This document shows, in pieces, positions 20,096 to 28,765 of a stretch of 48,648 bases of DNA (its first letter is position 1; every line of letters starts with the position of its first letter). The stretch is from Bacteroidota bacterium (GTDB lineage Bacteria > Bacteroidota > Bacteroidia > Bacteroidales > F082), in NCBI GenBank assembly GCA_024280235.1, contig JAJRQN010000230.1:1-48648 (forward strand). Direction: 5' to 3'. Below the pieces are notes generated by a model that searched no databases, was not told the origin of the DNA, and worked only from the letters and a program-made list of their open reading frames with translations. The translations under genes were made by a program, and so were the position numbers.

Positions 20096-21487
20096 TTACA
20101 GATGAATCACTTCGCCGTAAGCAGCAGCAACAGCTTCCATAATGGCTTCCGACATGGTGGGATGCGGATGCATCGCTTTAATGATTTCTTCTCCGGTAGT
20201 TTCCAGTTTACGGGCTACAACTACCTCGGCAATCATTTCCGTTACATTCTCGCCAATCATATGACAACCAAGCCATTCGCCGTATTTGGCATCAAAGATT
20301 ACTTTTACAAAACCCTCTTTCTTGCCGGCAGCGCTGGCTTTTCCGGAAGCTGTAAAAGGAAATTTCCCCACATTTATTTCGTAACCGGCTTCTCTGGCCG
20401 CTTTTTCGGTAAAGCCCACACTGGCCACTTCGGGACTGGTGTAAGTACAAGCCGGAATATTACCATAATCCACAGGCTCGGCATCCAGGCCGGCAATCTT
20501 TTCCACACAGGTAATGCCCTCGTGTGAAGCCACATGTGCCAGAGCAGGCCCGTGGACAATGTCGCCAATAGCATAATATCCGGGAACATTGGTCTGATAA
20601 AAATCATCCACGACAACTTTTCCTTTTTCTGTTTTTATACCGGTATCTTCCAACCCGATTCCCTCAAGATTAGTGGAAATACCCACGGCAGAAAGTACCA
20701 CATCGGCTTCCACCTCCACCATGCCTTTTTTGGTTTTAACACTCACGTTACAGACTTTTCCGGAAGTATCAACTTTTTCCACAGACGAATCCAGCATGAC
20801 CTTCATTTTGGCCTTTTTGAAAGAACGCGCCAACTGTTTACTCACCTCTTCATCTTCAAGCGGCACCACGTTGGGCAAAAACTCCACCAGCGTAACCTGA
20901 ACACCGAGACTGTTGAAAAAATAGGCAAACTCGGAGCCAATAGCCCCTGAGCCTACCACCACCATGCTTTTGGGTATTTTTTCAAGGGTAAGTGCCTGCC
21001 GGTAACCGATAATTTTTTTTCCATCCTGCGGCAGATTCGGCAACTCTTTGGAACGTGCTCCCGTGGCAATAATAATATGGTCGGCAGTATAATTCTGTTT
21101 TTTTCCATCGGCATCGGCAACTTCAATCATTTTCCCGGGTTTCACTTTGCCGAAACCGGCAATCAAATCAATTTTATTTTTTTTGAACAGATATTGCACC
21201 CCCTTGCTCATGCCATCGGCTACACTACGGCTGCGAGCCACCATAGCAGGAAGATCGGGAATAATTTTCCCACTGATATTGACGCCATAGTCAGCTGCAT
21301 GATTGGCATAACTGAAAACCTGCGCACTTTTAAGCAGCGCTTTGGTAGGAATACATCCCCAGTTCAGGCAAATACCGCCAATTTCAGCTTTTTCCACAAC
21401 AGCCACTTTCTTACCAAGTTGCGCCGCCCGAATAGCAGCAACATAACCACCGGGGCCACTTCCTAATACTAAAATATCATATTTCAT
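20096..21487 (-). CDS. lpdA: dihydrolipoyl dehydrogenase
   Basis: DILVLGSGPGGYVAAIRAAQLG, GGICLNWGCIPTKALLKSA, C-terminal HPHPTMSEAIMEAV. Confidence 0.97.
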   Translation of the reverse strand: MKYDILVLGSGPGGYVAAIRAAQLGKKVAVVEKAEIGGICLNWGCIPTKALLKSAQVFSYANHAADYGVNISGKIIPDLPAMVARSRSVADGMSKGVQYLFKKNKIDLIAGFGKVKPGKMIEVADADGKKQNYTADHIIIATGARSKELPNLPQDGKKIIGYRQALTLEKIPKSMVVVGSGAIGSEFAYFFNSLGVQVTLVEFLPNVVPLEDEEVSKQLARSFKKAKMKVMLDSSVEKVDTSGKVCNVSVKTKKGMVEVEADVVLSAVGISTNLEGIGLEDTGIKTEKGKVVVDDFYQTNVPGYYAIGDIVHGPALAHVASHEGITCVEKIAGLDAEPVDYGNIPACTYTSPEVASVGFTEKAAREAGYEINVGKFPFTASGKASAAGKKEGFVKVIFDAKYGEWLGCHMIGENVTEMIAEVVVARKLETTGEEIIKAMHPHPTMSEAIMEAVAAAYGEVIHL

Positions 21488-21607
21488 TTTATCTGCTTTT
21501 TATATTTTGTGTTGCAAAAATACGATTTCAACCACTTCAAAAGCAGATAACCACAAATTATTTTGTTTGATTCTAAATAAAGTAGAAAAACTTTAGCCGA
21601 TATTTCA

Positions 21608-21615
21608 TAGATTTG
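21608..21615 (+). promoter_or_regulatory. Bacteroidota -7 box upstream of the Memo-like gene
   Basis: TAGATTTG matches TAnnTTTG; start codon at 21624/21630. No obvious -33 element. Confidence 0.3.
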
Positions 21616-21629
21616 TAAAAAAATTGAAT

Positions 21630-22724
21630 ATGAAAAAACAAATACTTTTCTTTTTGTTGATTATCTTTACGCTTATAACTGTAGATTCCTGTAAGAATAT
21701 GACACACAAAACAACAATCCGTTCGCACCTCGTGGACACAGTCGGCTTTGCACAGTATGGCTGGCAGATGGACAGTATTATGAGCCGGATAAAAGAATAT
21801 CAGGGCAAACAACTGAAAAACCGCACCCAATATCTAACCAAAAAGACCACCAAAGCAGTACTATGTCCACATGATGATTACTCCTATGTTGGTTACCTCT
21901 ATCCCGCTACGCTAAAGCAAATTAAAGCTAAAACTGTCATCATTTTCGGTGTGGCTCACAAAGCCGCAAAGTTACATTTGGAAAACCAAATCATTTTCGA
22001 CTCTTACGATTATTGGAAAGGACCTTATGGTAATGTAAAAGTCTCCGACCTACGGGAGAGAATCATGAAAAACCTGCCCAAAGGCCTTTATCAGGTAAAT
22101 GATTCCATGCAGGCCATAGAGCATTCGGTGGAAGCAGAGATTCCATGGTTACAGTATTTCAATCCCAAAGTGCAGATTGTCTCTATTTTGGTTCCTTACA
22201 TGTCGTTTGATCGCATGAAAGCCATTGCCGGCCCACTTGCGGAAGCCATCAAAAAAGCTACCGCCTCGGAAAATATGCAGTGGGGAAAAGATTTTGCTTT
22301 TGTCCTTTCCACCGATGCCGTTCATTACGGCGATGTAGGCTGGGGCGGACAGAACTTTGCCTTTTTTGGTACTTCCTGCACAAGTTACGCCCATGCCAAA
22401 GGACAGGAACTGGAGGTGATGCACACTATCAGCGGATATATCAGCGAAGGTATGATTCATAAGTTTTGCGACCTGACGGTAGAGAAAAACGACTACCACA
22501 AGTACAAATGGACATGGTGCGGCCGTTACTCTGTACCTTTGGGATTACTCACCATCAACAAGTTAAATGAAATGCTCTACAATGAGCCGTTGCACGGACA
22601 AGTTATCGGCTATTCCACCAGCATTGAGCGGGAACCAATTCCGGTGAGCGACCTGCGCATGGGAGTTACAGCGCCTGCCGATGACCATCACTGGGTTGGT
22701 TATGCTGCCATCAAATATTATTAG
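21630..22724 (+). CDS. Memo-like protein (AmmeMemoRadiSam system protein B family), predicted lipoprotein
   Basis: Motifs CPHDDYSYVGYLYPATLKQIK, VIIFGVAHKA, EHSVEAEIPWLQYF, VLSTDAVHYGD; N-terminal lipobox TVDSC. The ATG at 21624 is also possible. Confidence 0.82.
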   Translation: MKKQILFFLLIIFTLITVDSCKNMTHKTTIRSHLVDTVGFAQYGWQMDSIMSRIKEYQGKQLKNRTQYLTKKTTKAVLCPHDDYSYVGYLYPATLKQIKAKTVIIFGVAHKAAKLHLENQIIFDSYDYWKGPYGNVKVSDLRERIMKNLPKGLYQVNDSMQAIEHSVEAEIPWLQYFNPKVQIVSILVPYMSFDRMKAIAGPLAEAIKKATASENMQWGKDFAFVLSTDAVHYGDVGWGGQNFAFFGTSCTSYAHAKGQELEVMHTISGYISEGMIHKFCDLTVEKNDYHKYKWTWCGRYSVPLGLLTINKLNEMLYNEPLHGQVIGYSTSIEREPIPVSDLRMGVTAPADDHHWVGYAAIKYY

Positions 22725-22731
22725 TACGCCC

Positions 22732-23391
22732 ATGAACCGACTTGAAGAAAACATTGTTGACCAAACGATTACCTTTGTAAAAAGAGAACTTTCCGGCGCT
22801 GAAAGCGGTCATGACTGGTGGCATATTTTTCGGGTATGGAAACTGGCAGTACGTATGGCTGAAGAGGAAAACGCTAACCTTTTTGTCGTCAATATGGGTG
22901 CGTTGTTGCACTACATTGCCGATGCTAAATTTTATCATGGCGATGAAACTATCGGCCCGGGGATTGCAGGAAAATTTCTAAAATCGCAAGATATTCAGAA
23001 AGAAACCATTGACAAAATATTAAACATCATTCGCTTTGTTTCCTTTAAAAACCGTGATGAAGAACCTGCTGACAATTCATTAGAATTGCAGATTGTACAA
23101 GATGCCGATCGTCTGGACGCCATTGGTGCCATAGGCATTGCGCGTGCTTTCAGCTTCGGCGGATACAAAATGCGGGAAATGTATAATCCTGACATTCCGC
23201 CCAACCCGGGTATGAGCAAAGAAGAATACAAAAAATCCAAATCCACGACCATCAACCATTTTTATGAAAAGCTACTGCTGCTGAAAGAGTTGATGAATAC
23301 ACAAACAGGAAGACGTCTCGCCACAGAGCGTCATCAGTTTATGGAAATGTTTCTCGAAGAGTTCTATGCAGAGTGGAAAGGTACACTTTAG
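22732..23391 (+). CDS. HD domain phosphohydrolase (YedJ-like)
   Basis: HDWWHIFRVWKLAVRMAEEE...GALLHYIADAKFYHGD...QIVQDADRLDAIGAIGIARAFSFGG. Start set to Met at 22732 by family alignment. Confidence 0.88.
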   Translation: MNRLEENIVDQTITFVKRELSGAESGHDWWHIFRVWKLAVRMAEEENANLFVVNMGALLHYIADAKFYHGDETIGPGIAGKFLKSQDIQKETIDKILNIIRFVSFKNRDEEPADNSLELQIVQDADRLDAIGAIGIARAFSFGGYKMREMYNPDIPPNPGMSKEEYKKSKSTTINHFYEKLLLLKELMNTQTGRRLATERHQFMEMFLEEFYAEWKGTL

Positions 23392-23655
23392 GCAGAAAGT
23401 ATCCCACCCTGTTTTTACATCTAAACAAATATTTACGTTGCCCGCCCGTTCAGATAACTTCTAAAATCCCAAAACTACCCCACCAGAAATTCCACTTTCG
23501 CAACTATTCTTCCCCCAAAGGGAATTACGAAGACAATGGTGATCTATATATCTATCTGATTATAATATACTTACCTATTATGGCCTGAATATTGATATTT
23601 GATTTATATCAAAACAAAAAATGAAACAAGCAAGCTTCAGACAGATCAGACAGAT

Positions 23656-24933
23656 ATGATAACAAAAGAGACAAACCGCATACAACTTCAAAGCACAGGT
23701 ACCAAAAAGGGATTTGACGACAAAGATAGACTTATCAAGATGCGCAAACAGAACTTGAAAAACTTAAAAACCAACTTAGACATGATAAGCACCGAGATAA
23801 CAAAAACCGAACAACTCAGAACAATGTTTTTATCTAATGTCAGTCACGAAATTAAGACCCCTTTAAATGGTATCCTGAGTGCCACCGTATTGCTTCAGCA
23901 AAAGTCACTGGACAATGAGGTAAAGGAACTTGTGGACACCATTCATAATTCCGGACAATATTTATTCACCTTATTGAATGATGTACTTGATTACTATAAA
24001 GTTATGCTGCACCAGCTAAGTCTCGACCACATAAACTTCGACCTCAGGAATGAGTTGAAGGAGACCTTCCGGATTTTTGAACAGAAAGGAGAAGAAAAAG
24101 GGATAGAAATGCATCTGGAAACAGAAGAAAGCCTTCCACATTATTTAATCGGAGATTCCACCCGGCTGAAACAGATACTCTCCAACCTTCTGGACAACGC
24201 AATAAAGTTTACCCCCTCCAAAGGGAAAGTTTCTTTAAACATCAAGCCTGTTTCCGTTGTTAATGGAATACATGAAATTGAATTTACAGTAAGTGATACC
24301 GGCATTGGCATTGAAGACAAAGATAAAAATGCCATCTGGGAAACCTTCAGTATGGCAGACATGTCATTGACACGTTCAAATAACGGAACAGGACTTGGGT
24401 TGGCATTGTCGCGCCAGTTATGCCAATTGTTGGGTGGGAAAATGTATCTGAAGACACAATCAGGGCAAGGCAGCACATTCATATTTACTGTAAAAATGGA
24501 AGCAGGAATCCCTCCGGAACAAAACAATAGTAAGCAACGGGGAATACTGGATATTTTACTGGTTGAAGATAACATCATAAACCAAAAACTTACCCAGAAG
24601 ATATTAATAGACCAAGGATTTCACGTAGATGTGGCCGACAATGGAAAGATGGCAGTTAAGAAATTTAAAGGCCATCGTTACGACTTGATATTTATGGATA
24701 TTCAAATGCCTGTAATGGACGGTCTGGAAGCCACAAGACAAATAAGGAAATTTGAAAATACAAAGCAATTTCAGCCTGACGAAAGAGTAAAAATCATTGC
24801 TTTAACAGCAAATTCACAGCAACAAGACAAAGAAAACTGTCTTGCCGCCGGTATGGACGACTACATTAACAAACCTTTCAATGTAAAAAAGTTTCCACTT
24901 ATTTTAAGTAACCTTCAAGCCCACCACAGTTAA
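23656..24933 (+). CDS. soluble hybrid sensor histidine kinase / response regulator without a recognisable sensor domain
   Basis: H-box FLSNVSHEIKTPLNGIL; N box LSNLLDNAIKFTP; DTGIGI; GTGLGLALSRQ; C-terminal receiver DILLVEDN...YDLIFMDIQMPVMDGLEA...ALTAN...DDYINKPF. All key residues intact. Confidence 0.92.
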   Translation: MITKETNRIQLQSTGTKKGFDDKDRLIKMRKQNLKNLKTNLDMISTEITKTEQLRTMFLSNVSHEIKTPLNGILSATVLLQQKSLDNEVKELVDTIHNSGQYLFTLLNDVLDYYKVMLHQLSLDHINFDLRNELKETFRIFEQKGEEKGIEMHLETEESLPHYLIGDSTRLKQILSNLLDNAIKFTPSKGKVSLNIKPVSVVNGIHEIEFTVSDTGIGIEDKDKNAIWETFSMADMSLTRSNNGTGLGLALSRQLCQLLGGKMYLKTQSGQGSTFIFTVKMEAGIPPEQNNSKQRGILDILLVEDNIINQKLTQKILIDQGFHVDVADNGKMAVKKFKGHRYDLIFMDIQMPVMDGLEATRQIRKFENTKQFQPDERVKIIALTANSQQQDKENCLAAGMDDYINKPFNVKKFPLILSNLQAHHS

Positions 24934-24953
24934 GATTTTGGTATATTTGCTCA

Positions 24954-26150
24954 TTGAAAAAAATCGCATTTAACCGGAATAAAGTCATCACTATTTCATC
25001 AGCACATTTTGTGCACGATGTCTACTCTTCGTTTCTGGCGCCATTACTACCTCTTCTGCTAAAAAAATATGGAATTAATCTTGCTGCCGCAAGCTGGCTG
25101 AGTCTTCTTCAGCGTATTCCTTCACTATTCAGTATTGTCCTTGGAACATTTGCCCACAAAATACCATGGCGTCCTATTATTATTCTTGCCCCTTTGGTAA
25201 CGGCCATCAGCGGTAGCTTGCTTGGAACAGCTCCCAACATAATGCTTCTCGTAATTTTGCTTTTCACCATTGGCATGAGTTCGGCAGTATTTCATGTACC
25301 GGCCCCCGTGATGATTAAAATTTTCTCAGGAAATCGTGCCGGAAAGGGAATGAGTTTTTATATGCTGGGAGGCGAAAGTGCCCGTATGCTTGGCCCACTG
25401 TTGATTGTCAGTGCCGTTTCGTGGTGGGGACTCGAAGGAACCTGGAGACTGGCCATTCCCGCCATTGTCGCCACCCTTATTCTTTCGTTGACCGTAGAGA
25501 AAATTCCATATGAGACCATCGAAATAAAAGATGCGAATTCAATGAGATGGAAAACAACGTTACGAAAATATTCGGGCTTTTTTATTGCCCTAACCATTTA
25601 CATGTTGTTCAGATCGGTTATGCGAGCTACTCTCTCCACGTTTCTTCCAACTTATATGGTGGGGCTTAAAGGAAGCAGCTTGTTTTATGGTGCATTTTCT
25701 CTCTCCATATTACAAGCAACAGCCGTAGCAGGGACTTTTGTTTCGGGCAGCATATCTGACAAAATAGGGAGATTCAACACACTCCTCATTCTGGCCATCA
25801 TCTCTCCGTTCTTCATGTTTCTTTTTTTGTGGACAGGCCCTGCCCTTCAAATTATCTCACTATTAGCTCTTGGTTTTGTGTTGGCAGCCTCCACGCCCGT
25901 ATTATTGGCACTGGTTCAGGAACAAGGCTCCAACCAACCGGCTTTGATGAATGGAAGTTTTACAACAATTAATTTTATCAGCGGAGCATTGTCGGTTTTG
26001 GCCGCAGGCTATATTGGTGATGCCATCGGATTGGAAAAAACATTTCAAATATCTGGTTATCTTGCATTTATAGCTATTCCGGCCGTTTTCTTCCTGAAGA
26101 AACAAAGTCGGGAACAGCATAGCAGCCGATCCGGAAAAACAAACCGCTAA
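24954..26150 (+). CDS. MFS transporter (fosmidomycin-resistance-protein-like)
   Basis: ISSAHFVHDVYSSFLAPLLPLLLKKYGINLAAASWLSLLQRIPSLFS...GMSSAVFHVPAPVMI. Opens with a TTG start. Confidence 0.82.
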   Translation: MKKIAFNRNKVITISSAHFVHDVYSSFLAPLLPLLLKKYGINLAAASWLSLLQRIPSLFSIVLGTFAHKIPWRPIIILAPLVTAISGSLLGTAPNIMLLVILLFTIGMSSAVFHVPAPVMIKIFSGNRAGKGMSFYMLGGESARMLGPLLIVSAVSWWGLEGTWRLAIPAIVATLILSLTVEKIPYETIEIKDANSMRWKTTLRKYSGFFIALTIYMLFRSVMRATLSTFLPTYMVGLKGSSLFYGAFSLSILQATAVAGTFVSGSISDKIGRFNTLLILAIISPFFMFLFLWTGPALQIISLLALGFVLAASTPVLLALVQEQGSNQPALMNGSFTTINFISGALSVLAAGYIGDAIGLEKTFQISGYLAFIAIPAVFFLKKQSREQHSSRSGKTNR

Positions 26151-26214
26151 AGGTTATTAACTATTCATTGTAAATAAGTTTCACCAATATGGCACGTAGT
26201 ATCAGGAATTTCTT

Positions 26215-26222
26215 TACATTTG
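26215..26222 (+). promoter_or_regulatory. Bacteroidota -7 box upstream of the response regulator / EPS operon
   Basis: TACATTTG matches TAnnTTTG, 46 nt upstream of ATG 26269. -33 element not clear. Confidence 0.35.
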
Positions 26223-26268
26223 CTTTTAAATGGTATAAATTAGTTTGTCAAATCAACATTATTCCGTT

Positions 26269-26646
26269 ATGAAAAAGAAAATACTTATTATTGACGATGA
26301 GTTGTCCATACGTATGTTACTGGAGAACTTTTTGAGCAAGACATATGACGTTGTTACCAAGGTAGATGGATTGGAAGTAATGAAATATCTTGAAGGAGGA
26401 AATATCCCCGATTTAATTGTTGCTGACATCCAAATGCCAAACCTCAACGGTCAGGAATTATTGGAACAAATAAGAGCAAGTGGTTTCTTCCAGCACATCC
26501 CCATAATCGTCCTCTCCGGCATTGAGAGCAGTCAGGAAAGAATTAAGCTGTTGAAAATGGGTGCTGACGATTTTATCGTAAAGCCATTCAATCCTGAAGA
26601 GTTGTCTATTCGTATTGAAAATATTATCAGCAGAATCAGCAAGTAG
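26269..26646 (+). CDS. stand-alone response regulator receiver protein
   Basis: KKKILIIDDELSIRMLLENFL...PDLIVADIQMPNLNGQELL...IIVLSGIES...GADDFIVKPFNPEEL: canonical acidic pair, Asp, Ser and Lys. Confidence 0.92.
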   Translation: MKKKILIIDDELSIRMLLENFLSKTYDVVTKVDGLEVMKYLEGGNIPDLIVADIQMPNLNGQELLEQIRASGFFQHIPIIVLSGIESSQERIKLLKMGADDFIVKPFNPEELSIRIENIISRISK

Positions 26647-26655
26647 TTTATTTAC

Positions 26656-27861
26656 ATGGCCCCTAATCCTAAGGAAAAGATAAAATTGCTGTATATTGGC
26701 AGCCAATCTGACATTACCGATGCCCTGACAGAAAATCCCGATGATGTAGAGGTTGTTGTCATGGATAATGGATTGCGGGGTATTGACTACCTGCGAAAGA
26801 ATAAAGATGTTGATGCCATTATTTCAGATTATAAACTATCAGGTATTCAGGGAGTAAACCTCGCCACATACATCAAAACCAAACTTGGACTTTCCAAAAT
26901 TCCCTTTGTTTTGCTAGCCTTTGGTGCAGATTCAAATCTAAGAGATACCATTTTGAAAAAGAAAGCAGTGGTTGATGACCTCTATCTTTCCACTCCCAAT
27001 GCTGAAAGTATCCTTACGCGAATTCGTTTTCTGCTCTTTTATTTAAAAGAGATAAATGAAGCGGGATTATCTGAAATAGCGCCCCAAAATGATTATAAGA
27101 TACCAATTATTAAAAGACTTTTTGACATTCTTGTATCAGGGAGTGCCCTTCTCATTCTCTCTCCCGTCTTGCTGCTGGTAGCTCTTGCCATCCGTATTGA
27201 GTCGAAAGGGAGTGTTATTTACAAGTCAAAACGCGTTGGCACAGGCTATAAAATTTTTGATTTTCTAAAATTTCGATCTATGTACACCGGTTCCGATGCA
27301 AAGCTAAAAGAACTGGAACACCTTAATCAGTATGCCAATAATAGTACAGAAGAGACGAGTAGCAGCAGAATTCCACCCTGTCCGAGGTGTGCAAAACTTC
27401 CGAAGGACGAGTATTGTTCACCGATACTCTACATAAAAGGTGAAAAAATTTGTGAGTATTGGTACAATGAATTAAAGAAAAAGGATAAAGCTGCAACATT
27501 TATTAAAATTGAAAATGACCCGCGAATAACAAAAGTGGGAAAATTCATAAGAAATACCAGTATTGATGAACTTCCACAATTAATAAATGTCTTGAAAGGA
27601 GACATGTCAATTGTCGGAAACAGGCCGCTACCTTTGTATGAAGCAGAGCAACTCACCTCTGATGATTGGAGTGCCCGTTTTCTTGCTCCGGCAGGAATTA
27701 CAGGCCTCTGGCAGGTGGAGTTGAGGGGTAAAGGTGGTGTTATGTCTGAGGACGAAAGAAAGGGTTTGGATAATAAATATGCCTACACTTACTCCCTTTG
27801 GGGAGATATTAAACTAATCTTCAGGACAATACCAGCTTTATTTCAAAAAGAAAACGTTTAA
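26656..27861 (+). CDS. polyprenyl-phosphate sugar-1-phosphate transferase with N-terminal pseudo-receiver domain
   Basis: N-terminal REC-like fold (IKLLYIGSQSD...VDAIISDYKLSGIQGVNLATYIK) plus KRLFDILVSGSALLILSPVLLLVALAIRIESKGSVIYKSKRVGTGYKIFDFLKFRSM...DPRITKVGKFIRNTSIDELPQLINVLKGDMSIVGNRPL, canonical for the bacterial sugar transferase family. Confidence 0.92.
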   Translation: MAPNPKEKIKLLYIGSQSDITDALTENPDDVEVVVMDNGLRGIDYLRKNKDVDAIISDYKLSGIQGVNLATYIKTKLGLSKIPFVLLAFGADSNLRDTILKKKAVVDDLYLSTPNAESILTRIRFLLFYLKEINEAGLSEIAPQNDYKIPIIKRLFDILVSGSALLILSPVLLLVALAIRIESKGSVIYKSKRVGTGYKIFDFLKFRSMYTGSDAKLKELEHLNQYANNSTEETSSSRIPPCPRCAKLPKDEYCSPILYIKGEKICEYWYNELKKKDKAATFIKIENDPRITKVGKFIRNTSIDELPQLINVLKGDMSIVGNRPLPLYEAEQLTSDDWSARFLAPAGITGLWQVELRGKGGVMSEDERKGLDNKYAYTYSLWGDIKLIFRTIPALFQKENV

Positions 27862-27947
27862 AAATTGTTTAAAACTTTTTTAATAACTAATATTCAAAAG
27901 ATTCAAAAACAAAGAAGAGAACCCGTATTTTTTACAGATTAAACAGA

Positions 27948-28751
27948 ATGACCGCGATGAAAGATAAAACAATAAAGAATCGGCTATTGAACAACATTGG
28001 AATGTTGGGTATGCTTGTCATCATTCTTTTCATGGATGGCTCTATTTATGCCCAAAAACGAACCGTTGACAGCTCCATGTTCTTCAATCCGATTACCGAC
28101 AATATTGTCAAACGTCTTCCTCCGTTGAATGTCCTTATCGATTCGGCAGCTTATAACTCTCCCGATATGCATTATCAGGACTTAAAAGCACAATACTATT
28201 ATTATGAGCAACTTTCTGCCCAGCGGGCTTGGCTCGAACATTTCAGCCTGAACCTGGACCTGAATCTGGGTAAATGGAATTTCTGGGATAGAAATGCAAT
28301 TGCACAACAGACCCAATATTATCGCTCAGAATCAATTAGGGATAACTATGCCATTGGATTTTACATTCGCTTCCCGCTTGCCACATTTTTTGACCGGCGA
28401 AATCGTATTAAAAAACAGAAAAAATGGATTGAAATTTCTCTCACTCAAAAAGAAATTAACCGACGCTTCTTAGCAAAAGAAGTTATTGATCACTATAACA
28501 ACCTGGTACAGTATCAAAATTACATCAGAATTTACAACCAATATCAGAATTTTACAATGATGCAGATGAGGATGGCCCAAAATGAATATCTTAACGGAGA
28601 AATATCCACAGCAGAATTAACACGTTTGAAAGAAATTCAGACAAGAGGTGCTATTAACTTCCAGCAGGCTATTGCAGAATTTAACAAAGAGTATCAACTT
28701 TTGGAAGTTACTACGGGAATGAAATTCAATTTGATAAATATTTTGCGTTAA
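27948..28751 (+). CDS. half-length TolC-like outer membrane protein
   Basis: Signal-peptide-like N-terminus, long coiled-coil-type helices (YYYYEQLSAQRAWLEHFSLNLDLNLG...NEYLNGEISTAELTRLKEIQTRGAINFQQAIAEFNKEYQLLEVTTG). Resembles one repeat of an outer membrane efflux protein. Confidence 0.6.
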   Translation: MTAMKDKTIKNRLLNNIGMLGMLVIILFMDGSIYAQKRTVDSSMFFNPITDNIVKRLPPLNVLIDSAAYNSPDMHYQDLKAQYYYYEQLSAQRAWLEHFSLNLDLNLGKWNFWDRNAIAQQTQYYRSESIRDNYAIGFYIRFPLATFFDRRNRIKKQKKWIEISLTQKEINRRFLAKEVIDHYNNLVQYQNYIRIYNQYQNFTMMQMRMAQNEYLNGEISTAELTRLKEIQTRGAINFQQAIAEFNKEYQLLEVTTGMKFNLINILR

Positions 28752-28765
28752 TAATTGAAAAGTTA

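Noticed and set aside
20102-21466. Several long plus-strand ORFs antisense to lpdA (138-141 aa)
   Set aside because: Shadow ORFs of a strongly conserved minus-strand gene; no domain signature.
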